Position numbers and translations under genes: made by a program. From assembly GCF_045679555.1 (NCBI RefSeq), contig NC_092120.1, positions 13,257,805 to 13,321,804 on the forward strand: a DNA stretch of 64,000 nucleotides, read 5' to 3'. This document shows positions 13,538-25,500 of the stretch, in pieces. Origin of the DNA: Salvelinus alpinus. Taxonomy: Eukaryota > Chordata > Actinopteri > Salmoniformes > Salmonidae. The notes under the pieces were generated by a model. That model was not told where the DNA came from, made no database searches, and worked only from the letters and a program-made list of their open reading frames with translations. Position 1 is the stretch's first letter. Each line of letters starts with the position of its first letter.

Positions 13538-16500
13538 AATTCCCAATCTGGCCCTCAACCATCACGGTCACCTAATAATCCCCAGTTTACAAATGGCTCA
13601 TTCATCCCCCTCCTCTCCCCTGTAACTATTCCCCAGGTCGTTGCTGCAAATGAGAACGTGTTCTCAGTCAACTTACCTGGTAAAATAACGGTAAAATAAA
13701 AAAATAAAAAATAAATAGAGCTGGCCGCCCGGCCAAACTGAGCAATCGGGAGAGAAGGGCCTTGGTGAGGGATGTGACCAAGAAGCCGATGATCACTCTG
13801 ACAGAGCTCCAGAGTTCCTCTGTGGAGATGAGAGAACCTTCCAGAAGGAAAACCATCTCTGCAGCACTCAACCAATCAGGCCTTTATGGTAGAGTGGCCA
13901 GACGGAAGCCACTCCTCAGTAAAAGGCACATGACAGCCCCTTGGAGTTTGCCAAAAGGCACCTAAAGACTCTCAGACCATAAGACAGAAGATTCTCTGCT
14001 CTGATTAAACTAAGATAAAACTCTTTGGTCTAAATGCCAAGCGTCACATCTGGATGAAACCTGGCACCATCCCTACGGTGAAGCATGGTGGTGGCAGCAT
14101 CATGCTGTGGAGATGTTTTTCAGCGGCAGGGACTGGGAGACTTGTCAGGATTGAGGGAAAGGTGAATGGAGCAAAGTATAGAGAGATATCCTTGATGAAA
14201 ACCTGCTCCAGATTGGGGTGTTAAGGTGACCATATTACTGCCACACATATTACTGCCACCGTTTAGTCACGGGAATTGTGTTTCTCCAAGCTCTGATGCT
14301 CCCAAACTTGCTAACTGCCTGGTACTCAGCACTCGATTGTCCCTCTAACTACTTTGACATCAATGTAAATGTAATCGAAAATCTAATCAAACACTTCATG
14401 AGCGCCCATGAGCTTATGTTTATGCAATTGCATGAGAAAACAGGGTGATGGCCTCTATTAAAAAGAGGAGGATCCCATCAGCTTTCTATAGGCTAGGCCT
14501 ACTATATTTATTTCTCAACTTTCCTAATATGAAGCACATTGCTTCTCTTTACAACAGGAGTATAGCCTACCTAACTGGCATGAAAATTAACTGTGGGAAA
14601 AGCTGCTCCCTTCACTATTTAAATGCATAGATTACATTTATTTTTTCCCCTGACACTGTTTTGAGACAGGTGCAGGATAATGGTCCATTCTAAATCAAAA
14701 CAAATTTCACACATATATGTAAAGACAAGATTAAAATCAAGAATAGTCTGATGGGTGACAATATTAGCCAATAATATCACTTGTGAATTATATATTATCA
14801 CTTGTGAATGATGCCCAGCTTAAGGCAAGTGTAACGTGTGCACTGAGAGTCGGGAAGCAAGTTCAGGGAATGAGTGTTTTAATAAATAAACATAACATAC
14901 TCCAAAACACGAACAATGCACAGACATGAAACTGAAACAGAAACAAAGACGCCTGGGGATGGAACCAAAGGGAAGGTAATCAGGAAAGTGATGGAGTCAA
15001 ATCAAATCAAATCAAATCAAATCAAATTTTATTAGTCACATACACATGGTTAGCAGATGTTAATGCGAGTGTAGCGAAATGCTTGTGCTTCTAGTTCCGA
15101 CAATGCAGTAATAACCAACAGTAATCTAACCTAACAATTCCACACTACTACCTTACACACACACACAAGTGTAAAGGGATAAAGAATATGTACATAAAGA
15201 TATATGGATGAGTGGTGGTACAGAACGGCATGGCAGATGCAGTAGATGGTATAGAGTACGGTATATACATATGAGATGAGTACTGTAGGGTATGTAAACA
15301 TAAAGTGGCATAGTTTAAAGTGGCTAGTGGTACATGTATTGCATAAAGATGGCAAGATGCAGTAGATGATATAGAGTACAGTATATATACATATGAGATG
15401 GGTAATGTAGGGTATGTAAACATTGTATTAAGTGGCATTGCTTAAAGTGGCTAGTGGTACATTTTTACATAATTTCCATCAATTCCCATTTTTAAAGTGG
15501 CTGGAGTTGAGTCAGTATGTTGGCAGCGGCCGCTAAATGTTAGTGGTGGCTGTTTAACAGTCTGATGGCCTTGAGATAGAAGCTGTTTTTCAGTCTCTCG
15601 GTCCCTGCTTTGATGCACCTGTACTGACCTCGCCTTCTGGATGATAGCGGGGTGAACAGGCAGTGGCTTGGGTGGTTGTTGTCCTTGATGATCTTTATGG
15701 CCTTCCTGTGACATCGGGTGGTGTAGGTGTCCTGGAGGGCAGGTAGTTTGCCCCTGGTGATGCGTTCTGCAGACCTCACTACCCTCTGGAGAGCCTTACG
15801 GTTGTGGGCGGAGCAGTTGCCGTACCAGGCGGTGATACAGCCCGACAGGATGCTCTCGATTGTGCATCTGTAGAAGTTTGTGAGTGCTTTTGGTGACAAG
15901 CCGAATTTCTTCAGCCTCCTGAGGTTGAAGAGGCGCTGCTGCGCCTTCTTCACAACGCTGTCTGTGTGGGTGGACCAGTTCAGTTTGTCCGTGATGTGTA
16001 CACCGAGGAACTTAAAACTTTCCACCTTCTCCACTACTGACCCGTCGATGTGGATAGGGGGGTGCTCCCTCTGCTGTTTCCTGAAGTCCACAATCATCTC
16101 CTTTGTTTTGTTGACGTTGAGTATGAGGTTATTTTCCTGACACCACACTCCGAGGGCCCTCACCTCCTCCCTGTAGGCCGTCTCGTCGTTGTTGGTGATC
16201 AAGCCTACCACTGTAGTGTCATCCGCAAACTTGATGATTGAGTTGGAGGCGTGCATGGCCACGCAGTCGTGGGTGAACAGGGAGTACAGGAGAGGGCTCA
16301 GAACGCACCCTTGTGGGGCCCCAGTGTTGAGGATCAGCGGGGTGGAGATGTTGTTACCTACCCTCACCACCTGGGGGCGGCCCGTCAGGAAGTCCAGGAC
16401 CCAGTTGCACAGGGCGGGGTCGAGACCCAGGGTCTCGAGCTTGATAACGAGTTTGGAGGGTACTATGGTGTTAAATGCTGAGCTGTAATCGATGAACAGC

Positions 16501-19500
16501 ATTCTCACATGGGTATTCCTCTTGTCCAGATGGGTTAGGGCAGTGTGCAGTGTGGTTGCGATTGCGTCGTCTGTGGACCTATTGGGTCGGTAAGCAAATT
16601 GGAGTGGGTCTAGGGTGTCCGGTAGGGTGGAGGTGATATGGTCCTTGACTAGTCTCTCAAAGCACTTCATGATGACGGAAGTGAGTGCTACGGGGCGGTA
16701 GTCGTTTAGCTCAGTTACCTTAGCTTTCTTGGGAACAGGAACAATGGTGGCCCTCTTGAAGCATGTGGGAACAGCAGACTGGGATAAGGATTGATTGAAT
16801 ATGTCCGTAAACACACCAGCCAGCTGGTCTGCGCATGCTCTGAGGACGCGGCTGGGAATGCCGTCTGGGCCTGCAGCCTTGCGAGGGTTAACACGTTTAA
16901 ATGTTTTACTCACCTCGGCTGCAGTGAAGGAGAGCCCGCAGGTTTTGGTAGGGGGCCGTGTCAGTGGCACTGTATTGTCCTCAAAGCGGGCAAAAAAGTT
17001 GTTTAGCCTGTCTGGGAGCAAGACATCCTGGTCCTCGACGGGGCGGATTTCCTTTTTGTAATCCGTGATTGACTGTAGACCCTGCCACATACCTCTTGTG
17101 TCTGAGCTGTTGAATTTCGACTCGATTTTGTCTCTGTACTGAGACTTGGCCTGTTTGATTGCCTTGCGGAGAGAATAGCTACACTGTTTGTATTCGGTCA
17201 TGCTTCCGGTCACCTTGCCCTGGTTAAAAGCAGTGGTTCGCGCTTTCAGTTTCACGCGAATGCTGCCGTCAATCCACGGTTTCTGGTTTGGGAATGTTTT
17301 TATCGTTGCTGTGGGTACGACATCGTCAATGCACTTCCTAATGAACTCGCTCACCGAATCAGCATATTCGTCAATATTGTTGTTGGACGCGATGCGGAAC
17401 ATATTCCAATCTGCGTGATCGAAGCAGTCTTGAAGCGTGGATTCAGATTGGTCGGACCAGCGTTGAACAGACCTGAGCGCGGGAGCTTGTTGTTTGAGTT
17501 TTTGTTTGTAGGCTGGAATCAACAAAATGGAGTCGTGGTCAGCTTTTCCGAAAGGGGGGCGGGGGAGGGCCTTATAAGCGTCGCGGAAATTAGTATAACA
17601 ATGGTCTAGTGTTTTTCCAGCCCTGGTAGCACAATCGATATGCTGATAGAATTTAGGGAGTTTTGTTTTTAGATTAGCCTTGTTAAAATCCCCAGCTACG
17701 ATGAATGCAGCCTCAGGGTGTGTGGTTTCCAGTTTACAAAGAGTCAGATAAAGTTCGTTCAGGGCCATCGATGTGTCTGCTTGGGGGGGAATGTATACGG
17801 CTGTGATTATGATTGACGAGAATTCCCTTGGTAGATAATGCGGTCGACATTTGATTGTGAGGAGTTCTAGATCAGGTGAACAGAACGACTTGAGTTCTTG
17901 TGTGTTGTTATGATGATCACACCACTTCTCGTTAATCATAAGGCATACCCCCCCGCCCCTCTTCTTACCGGAAAGATGTTTGTTTCTGTCGGCGCGGTGC
18001 ATGAAGAAACCAGCTGGCTGCACCGACTCCGTTAGCGTCCCTTGAGTTAGCCATGTTTCCGTGAAGCAGAGCACGTTGCAATCCCTGATGTCTCTCTGGA
18101 ATGCTACCCGTGCTCGGATTTCATCAACCTTATTGTCAAGAGACTGGACATTGGCGAGTAGTATGCTAGGGAGTGGAGCGCGATGTGCCCGTCTCCGAAG
18201 CCTGACCACGAGACCGCCACGTTTTCCCCTTTTTCGGCGTCGCACAGGGTCGCCGGCTGGGATCAGATCCATTGTATTGTGTGGAAGGCAGAACACTGGA
18301 TCCGTTTCGGGAAAGTCATATTCCTGGTAGGAACGATGATGAGTTGACGTTAATCGTATATTCAGTAGTTCCTCCCGACTGTATGTAATGAAACCTAAGA
18401 TTACCCGGGGTACCGATGTAAGAAATAACACGTAAAAAAACAAAATACTGCATATTTTCCAAGGAACACGAAGCGAGGCAGCCATCTCTTTTCGGCGCCG
18501 GAACACAAAAACGGATCGTCAAGGTGAGTCAAGGTGAGTCTGACGACACGCAGCTGTGCGCCACAATGAGCAGCCTAATGACCTAGAGGCCGGAGAGGGA
18601 GCACATGACGGTACCCCCTCCCTAACGCGCGGCTCCAGCCGCAGGACGCTGACCTAAATGACGATCCCGGGGATCAGGAGCGAACCAGTCACCTCTACTG
18701 AGGTGCGGGAAACCTGTCAGTCTGGCTGAGACGCGAGAGCATGGCGACCTAGAGCGCCGGAGAGAGAGCATACGTGACGGTACACCTCCCCGGCGCGTTC
18801 GGCTCCAGCCGCAGGATGCCAACCAAAGGGACGATCCCGGGGATCAGGAGCGGACCGGTCACCCCTGCTGATGCGCGGGAACTTGTCGCCGGCTGGGACA
18901 CGGGAACCTGACAGACTGGTGATCCGGCTGAGGCATGAGAGCCTGACGAGCCGGTGGAAGCAGGGGAGCCTGAGTTCATGTGAGTCTGATGACACACAGG
19001 TGCACGTAATGATGGTGACAGGTGTGCGCCATAATGAGCAGCCTGGTGACCTAGAGGCCGGAGAGGGAGCAGGTGACAGCAAGAAACAAAGCCTTTTTCC
19101 CCAACTTTTTCAAATCATAGTCACACACCTCATGTAGCTTAGCCCATAGGCCTATATGTTTTGAAAAGGTTTGTGCCAAATATAATCTTAAAATTAAGCA
19201 CATTAATCCTCTTTACAAAGGGTGTAGAGCCTAACTGGCATACATAAGCAGCGCGTGAGTTTCAAGTTTGGGGAAGATCATTTTCACCATAAAAATGCAC
19301 ATTTATAATAAAATCATTACATGCATAATCACATTTGTGGTCTCTTTTGATAATGGTGTTTTCCCACTAATGGAACATTTGTGCTTATAGCCTACTGCCA
19401 TGTTCACATTTCTGCGCTTATAAATAATAGTTTATCAACATTTTAAGCTAAACGTTCTGATCTGTTGCATCAGCCTCATTGCATAAAAAAGCTTTTTTTG

Positions 19501-22500
19501 ATGCTAGTGGTGTCACGCCCTGACCGTAGAGAGCTTTTTATGTCTCTATTTTGGTTTGGTCAGGGTGTGATTTGGATGGGCATTCTATGTTCCTTTTTCT
19601 ATGATTTGTATTTCTGTGTGTTTGGCCGGGTGTGGTTCTCAATCAGAGGCAGCTGTCTATCATTGTCTCTGATTGAGAACCATACTTAGGTTGCCTTTTC
19701 CCACCTGTATTTGTGCGTAGTTGTCTACGTGTAGTTGCCTGTCAGCACTCATTTTTGTATAGCGTCACGGTTCGTTTGTTAGTTTGTTTAGTGTTCGTTC
19801 TTTGAAATAAAGAAGAATGTATGCATCCCACGCTGCGCCTTGGTCTCCTCCCTTTGACGACCGTGACAAGTGGTTGTATTAATTTGGGATCTATCGCATC
19901 CCACAACTGTCCAAGACTATGTTTGGAATATTTATTTCTCTCACAGAATAGGTCAACCTTTGTACTATGGGGGATAGTAGATTGACATAGGCTAATGCTT
20001 TAGCTGTTCGTTAGACATACTCATCTTGTTGGCTGACGAAACGCAAATGTGGACAGTTCTTCCAATATCTTCAATATGGAACTCGGAATTGGATAAGGAC
20101 GCCCGCAGTTGCGTCCCCGATGTGTCTGTCTTCACTTGTAGCCTGTGAGGAAGATCCGATCGTGTGATGAGAGAAATATGAGTGAAAGGTGCTACGGAGC
20201 TCGCAGCACCCAGGGAGAAGGGGATTCTAATTATTATATTTAGCCCAAGAGCACAACGGCCACTGGCTGCAAAAGGCCTGGATTTCTTTAGAGGGCATTA
20301 CGGCCACACAAAGGGGATGCCGCTGGGAAATTCGAGGCATTATCAAGTGCTTGTCAAATTGAATGAGAGACTGATGAAGTGTGTACAGCCTGAGCTGCAC
20401 AAGCAGTGCTCATGTCTTTCAAGCAACTTTTTTCAAATCATCATTAGAGTTGAGTCAGGTAGCCTTACAATAGAAAATTCTAAATATATAGCCCAACATT
20501 TGTAGAACAACTGAAGTTAAATGAATAACTCTAAATTAGGCATATAGGAGTACCAATTTCTTTGTTAACCACTCAACACAGAATAGCCGCATGTGCACAC
20601 TCCCTCAAATCATTTGGAGAAAATATCCTTTCTATTTTTTTCCAGCTTTGTTCAATTGTATTCTTCATACTATAAATGAATATAAAATAATGGCACGGAA
20701 TTCTAAGCAAATCTTGTCTGCTAAATGAACTAGCGTAGCCCACAGCCATATGGCATAGCCATTTCAGAACCTAACATAAGGACATACATGGATTTATTGC
20801 GAAGGTGTAGGCTATATTACATGGATTTATTAGACTTTATAAAATGTAGATGTTCCAAAAGTCTGTACCAGTGGCTTGTAGGCTATGTGTGGAAGCCAGG
20901 AGTTGCTTAATGTGTTTATGTTAATTAACAGTAAATTACCATAAAACCGGCAGTTATTTGCTTGACAATCACCGGATGACAAAATTTCGTGACTTCCACA
21001 GCCCTACTGCAGAGCGCTCAGGACTTCAGACTGGGGTGAAGGTTCACCTTCCAACAGGACAACCACCCTAAGCACACAGCCAAGACAACACGTGAATAGC
21101 TTCGGGACAGTCTCTGAATGTCCTTGAGTGGCCCAGCCAGAGCCCGGACTTGAACCCGATCAAACATCTCTTGAGAGACCTGAAAATAGCTGTGCAGCGA
21201 TGCTCCCCATCCAACCTGACAGAGCTTGAGAGGATCTGCAGAGAAGAATGGGAGAAACTCCTCAAATACAGGTGCCAAGCTTGTAGCGTCATACCCAAGA
21301 AGACCCGAGTCTGTAATTGCTGCCAAAGGTGCTTCAACAAAGTACTGAGTAAAGGGTCTGAATACTTATGTAAATGTGATATTTCCATTTTGAATACTTT
21401 CTGAATGCACTGTATACACGCCAGCACTCACACAGGCATGCACACACACACAAGCACACGCAGACACACGCACTACCTCCACAGCCTGTGTGTCGGGGGT
21501 GAGGCGGTCGAAGAGGAAGCAGAGAACACGCAGGTCCCGGCAGTACAACACCAGCTCCTCAGGAGTGAACTTCAGAGAGGAGCTAGCCGTCACCAGCTTG
21601 GTCCGGGATGGGCCCACTGGAAATTACACAACCATCTTACAGTCAAAGCCAGGTACACAGAACACAGTACACCACTGATGGTTCACAGCTAAAGCTTCCT
21701 GTGTCAAGCCCAGACTTGAATTGGGTTTAGGATATTACGATTGTTTATTATTTCATCATATTTTTTTACAAGTATATCTGGTGGCTCTCATAGCACAAAG
21801 GACTTTGGGACCACTACAGCCTGGTAGAGTTGTAGAAGAAGCCTTACCTGCTACAACCTTCTCAATGGAGGCCAGGGCCACATCATGATCCCCCAGGAGC
21901 ACAGGGTCTGCGTTGTCCTACATACGGAGGGTTAGAGGGATGGTTCAAATATAGGTCAGTTTGTCTGATCAGGATTTTTTTACACCAATGAATGGATGGT
22001 CTGAAAACGTTCTATATGATGTTGTTGATTGTGATGATGATGATTACGCCCACAAGCCTTCTTCTAGCAATAATAGGGCATCATTACTACTTTCCTACTA
22101 CGATACCAGGTGAGCTGTCCTTCAACAGTCCATACTCAGAGCTAGTCCAGTACTCACGTCAGGTTTGGGGCTGTCCTGAGGCACAAAGGCCACTCTGAAG
22201 TGGGTACAGAAGAGAGTGCCAGACAGCCATCCACCCCCCTCCTTGGCAGTTAGCTTCTTCCTCACCAACACAGCCCTCTGCAGCACACACTCTCCTGGGG
22301 AACACAGATAGGGGGTTTAGGCTGGAGCTTACTGAATAGAATACAACAACTTTGTTCACAGAGTGTTTTAAATATGCTTGATATATATATATATAAAAAA
22401 ATAAAATAAAAAGTTAACAATTTTAGAACATCATGAGAGTTTCATCGTCAAGACTGAGCATTCCAAGGTAAAGTGATACATTGTGCAAAATACCAGAATG

Positions 22501-25500
22501 ATTGTGTGTTTGAGGGAAGGGAGATGGTAACGTTGAGTGTTATGTATAACATAAATGTGAATGAAAGTAAACTTCAGCATGGAGTTTATCAAGGGTCTGG
22601 GAGGTGCTATTTTCTCAGCTATGTCAGCCACTGAATGGTTGAGTCAGATGTAGTTGCCTGGCATCCGGGTCCAGCTTGGCATTCGCCTCATATTTCCGAT
22701 CACATTGACATTTCACATAAACATAATAAAATACGGTGTGTGCAACGAATGTGATGACAGTTCTACTGTACATAACATTTAGCTATGTTGTAAATAACAG
22801 CCCTTACATATAAGACCTCTCTCATGTACTTTGATCCGCAATCACAATTCATCAGCTTGTGATAAACTCAAAATCACTGAAAGAGTGTTTGAGAAAAAGG
22901 TACTCAGACACTAATTTTCTCTCTAAAACGGCACTCAACATTCAACTCTCTGAATTAGTATCTATTTCTTTACCTTCATACAAATATTTTAGCTCAGGCT
23001 GTCTACGTATCTATCAGTCTGTATCAAAATGCCAGCTGCTAATGTCTCAGTAGAGAAGGACCAATTCTCCTGTCCGATCAGGTCTGGATCTACTGAAAGA
23101 TCCAGTGACAACTTCCTGGGGACACAGCTACTGTAAGGACTGTATTGAGAGCTACTGGGATCAGGATGATGAGAAGGTGGTCTACAGCAGCCCCCAGTGC
23201 AGACTGACCTTTATCCCAAGGCATTTTCTAAACAGAAATACCATCCTGGCTGATATGGTGGAGAAACTGAACAGAGAATTCCAAAGAGTTTCCTTTTATG
23301 CTAGACCCGGAGATATGCAGTGTGACGTCTGCTCGGGAAGAAACCGCAAAGCGGATATTTCCTGTCTGGTGTGTACGGCCAGCTACTGTAGGACTGCCCT
23401 CTAGCATCACGATGAATATTCTGCATCTAAGATGTACACGCTAGTCAAAGCCTTGCCAAAACTGCAGGAGAAGGTCTGCTCTCGTCATAACAAACTGCTG
23501 GACGAGTACTGCGAAGAACAGCAATGTTTCTGTTGTCTGCGTAGATGAACATAAAGGGCACGATACAGTCTCAGCTGAAGCAGAAAGGAGTGTGAAAGAG
23601 ATTCCGGTGAAAATACGGTGGAAACATTCCAACTGAAGAGAAAAGAGAAGACATGGGAGATAGAACAGCTCAGAGAAGTCATGGCGTCACTCGAGAGCTC
23701 TGCACAGGCAGCAGCGGAGGACAGTGAGAGGACGTTTACTGAGCCGATCCACTCCATTGAGAGAAGGTGCTCTGAGGTGAAGGAGTCAATCAGAGCCCAG
23801 GAGAAGGCTGAAGTGAGTCGGGTTGAACTGCTCCTGAAGCGACTGGAGCAGGAGGTGGGTAAGCTCTGGATGAGAGAAGCTGAGCTGGAACAGCTCTCAC
23901 AAAATATCAAATCTATTTCCTTCAGATGTACAAGGAACATTGTAACCCTGTCTCTGAAGATTTGCTGTGATTTTGGGGCGGTGAGGAAATCAGTCACTGA
24001 ACTCAAGACAAAGTTGAAGAGCTACTAGAAGGGAGGGGTGGCGATAATACCATGGCAGTGAAAGATGTCCAAATACTAGTGCTACACAAACATATTTAAA
24101 GCAAGTGAGGAATCATTCCGTCATCGCAATTGTTGATATCAGTGCAAACATTGTCGCAAATACAAAAAGCAGCATGATAACAGAGGCATGTCTGTGTCAA
24201 TGAACTCATTTTCCTATTTAGATTAATGAACAGACCCCTGCCTTTTCTCACTGTGGTGTTTTGGCCTCAAAATGAAGCCGCTTGTATCAACGCCAGTCAT
24301 ATACTATTCCATCTCAGTCTCCAACTTTATCTCATCAATATACTGTACTTATGAATCCTCATTTCACGTCAGATGCATTTTCCAATCCAAATGGATGACT
24401 TCCCTTCTGGGCAGGGATGCATTGGTGCATATTTACAGAGACTTTTTTTAATGTCAATAAAACTTGCAACTTAACCTGCTCTTGTCTAGTACCATGGGAT
24501 ACAGGGCCAATATATTTTCCAGATTGATACAGCTTGGGCTCTACAGCTATCAATATTAGTCTATTACCATGTTATTACGCCATACATGTGTTTAAATGCT
24601 TTGTTGGGAATGATGAATTTATGCAACATATTTTGAAATCTGTTTGTAATATTTAGTTTATGCTTGAAAATAAAAATGTGATTCCAGAACTCTAGAACAA
24701 AGCTTCCAAAAACAAGCCCATTCACCCATACAGCTCTCTCACATCTAAACACACTGAGCACACAGACACACCTTCTTTCACACAGCAGTGAGACAGCACA
24801 TTTGTAATGCTCCCTCTCAGCAAAACAAAGCCTTTGCCAGCTAGACTTGGGTTTCCATGGCAACAGAGTCCAGGAGAGAGTAGAGGGGGAAAATTGCCTT
24901 TTTGTCTCTTGCAAGGGAAGTGTTGGGCCAGACACCATCATGGTGGAGAGAATGTTTTAATTGTTTTTAAGAACAATAAAAAGGATTTGGTGGGTTGTTA
25001 ACAGGGCTGAATTCCTTCAAAACTAATTTTAAGGAACAACTGAATTCCTTCAAAATAACGTTTCAGGAAAACAAAAAAGCAATAAGTCAAAAACATAACT
25101 GCACAAAACATGCCATTTTTGGTACAGCTCAACCTCCTCAGATTAGACCTCAACCTCGGTTAAGAGAAGATTTTCAGGGATACCGAATTGCATAAAAAGA
25201 GAATAACAAGAAATCTTAATTTAACACATCAAATGCTTGATTATCCTATAAGAAAGGGAAGTGTGGTTGTAATCACGGTCATCACAGCTAACACTCCAAT
25301 ACTTCGCCCATTGCGCAAGATTAACACCAAAGCCTGGCAAAAGCTACAAAAAAATCTTCAAAGGGTCCCTCAGCGAAGCCACAAGAGGTGGGGTGTGTGA
25401 GCTGAGGACTGGAATCAAGCAAGGCACTGTGATTAGGCTATGTTTACGCCGACTTCGGTCTCACGATGCCGGATCAAAGTCACAAACCCTCAGCACAAGT

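Larger units (their letters stand above)
14830..19078. mobile_element. LTR-like element interrupted by an L2 LINE
   Basis: Begins TGTAACG and ends GGTGACA, with a perfect 5-base duplication GCAAG (14825-14829 and 19079-19083). TG...CA ends and a 5-base duplication fit a solo LTR. Its own sequence is 14830-14998 and about 18521-19078, some 730 bp. The right part contains two internal duplications: a GGCTCCAGCCGCAGGA...GATCCCGGGGATCAGGAGCG block (about 18631 and 18800) and an ATGAGCAGCCT.(A/G)TGACCTAGAGGCCGGAGAG block (about 18565 and 19034). GC-rich compared with its surroundings. Confidence 0.6.
14212..21004 (-). mobile_element. hAT-like non-autonomous element, itself interrupted twice
   Basis: Flanked by an imperfect 8-base duplication, TGCTCCAG (14204-14211) and TACTGCAG (21005-21012), 6 of 8 identical. 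The ends form an imperfect inverted repeat: GGGGTGTTAAGGTGACCA versus GGGCTGTGGAAGTCACGA read from the right, 13 of 18 matching. Subtracting the two LTR-like insertions leaves about 2.18 kb with no transposase. The class is inferred from target-site length only. Confidence 0.6.
12682..21412 (+). mobile_element. Tc1/mariner element split by nested insertions
   Basis: Left end CAGTGAATTTGGAAAGTATT after TA (12680-12681); right end CTTTCTGAATGCACTG before TA (21413-21414). Transposase remnants on the plus strand: an N-terminal segment near 13053-13220, a central segment at 13720-14211 and a C-terminal segment at 21005-21330 with SGPARTRT-type frames around [11 protein letters not shown]. Stops and frameshifts disable it. 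Removing the insertions leaves about 1.43 kb, near the usual Tc1 size. It fills almost all of mtmr11 intron 4. Confidence 0.88.

Noticed and set aside
15131..15438. Small minus-strand ORFs rich in Tyr/Ile/Ser
   Set aside because: They lie in the 3' UTR of the LINE, in a duplicated AT-rich block.
18717..19082. 121-residue minus-strand ORF upstream of the LINE, possible ORF1
   Set aside because: It lies in the internally duplicated GC-rich part of the LTR-like element, outside the LINE, and shows no nucleic-acid-binding motif.
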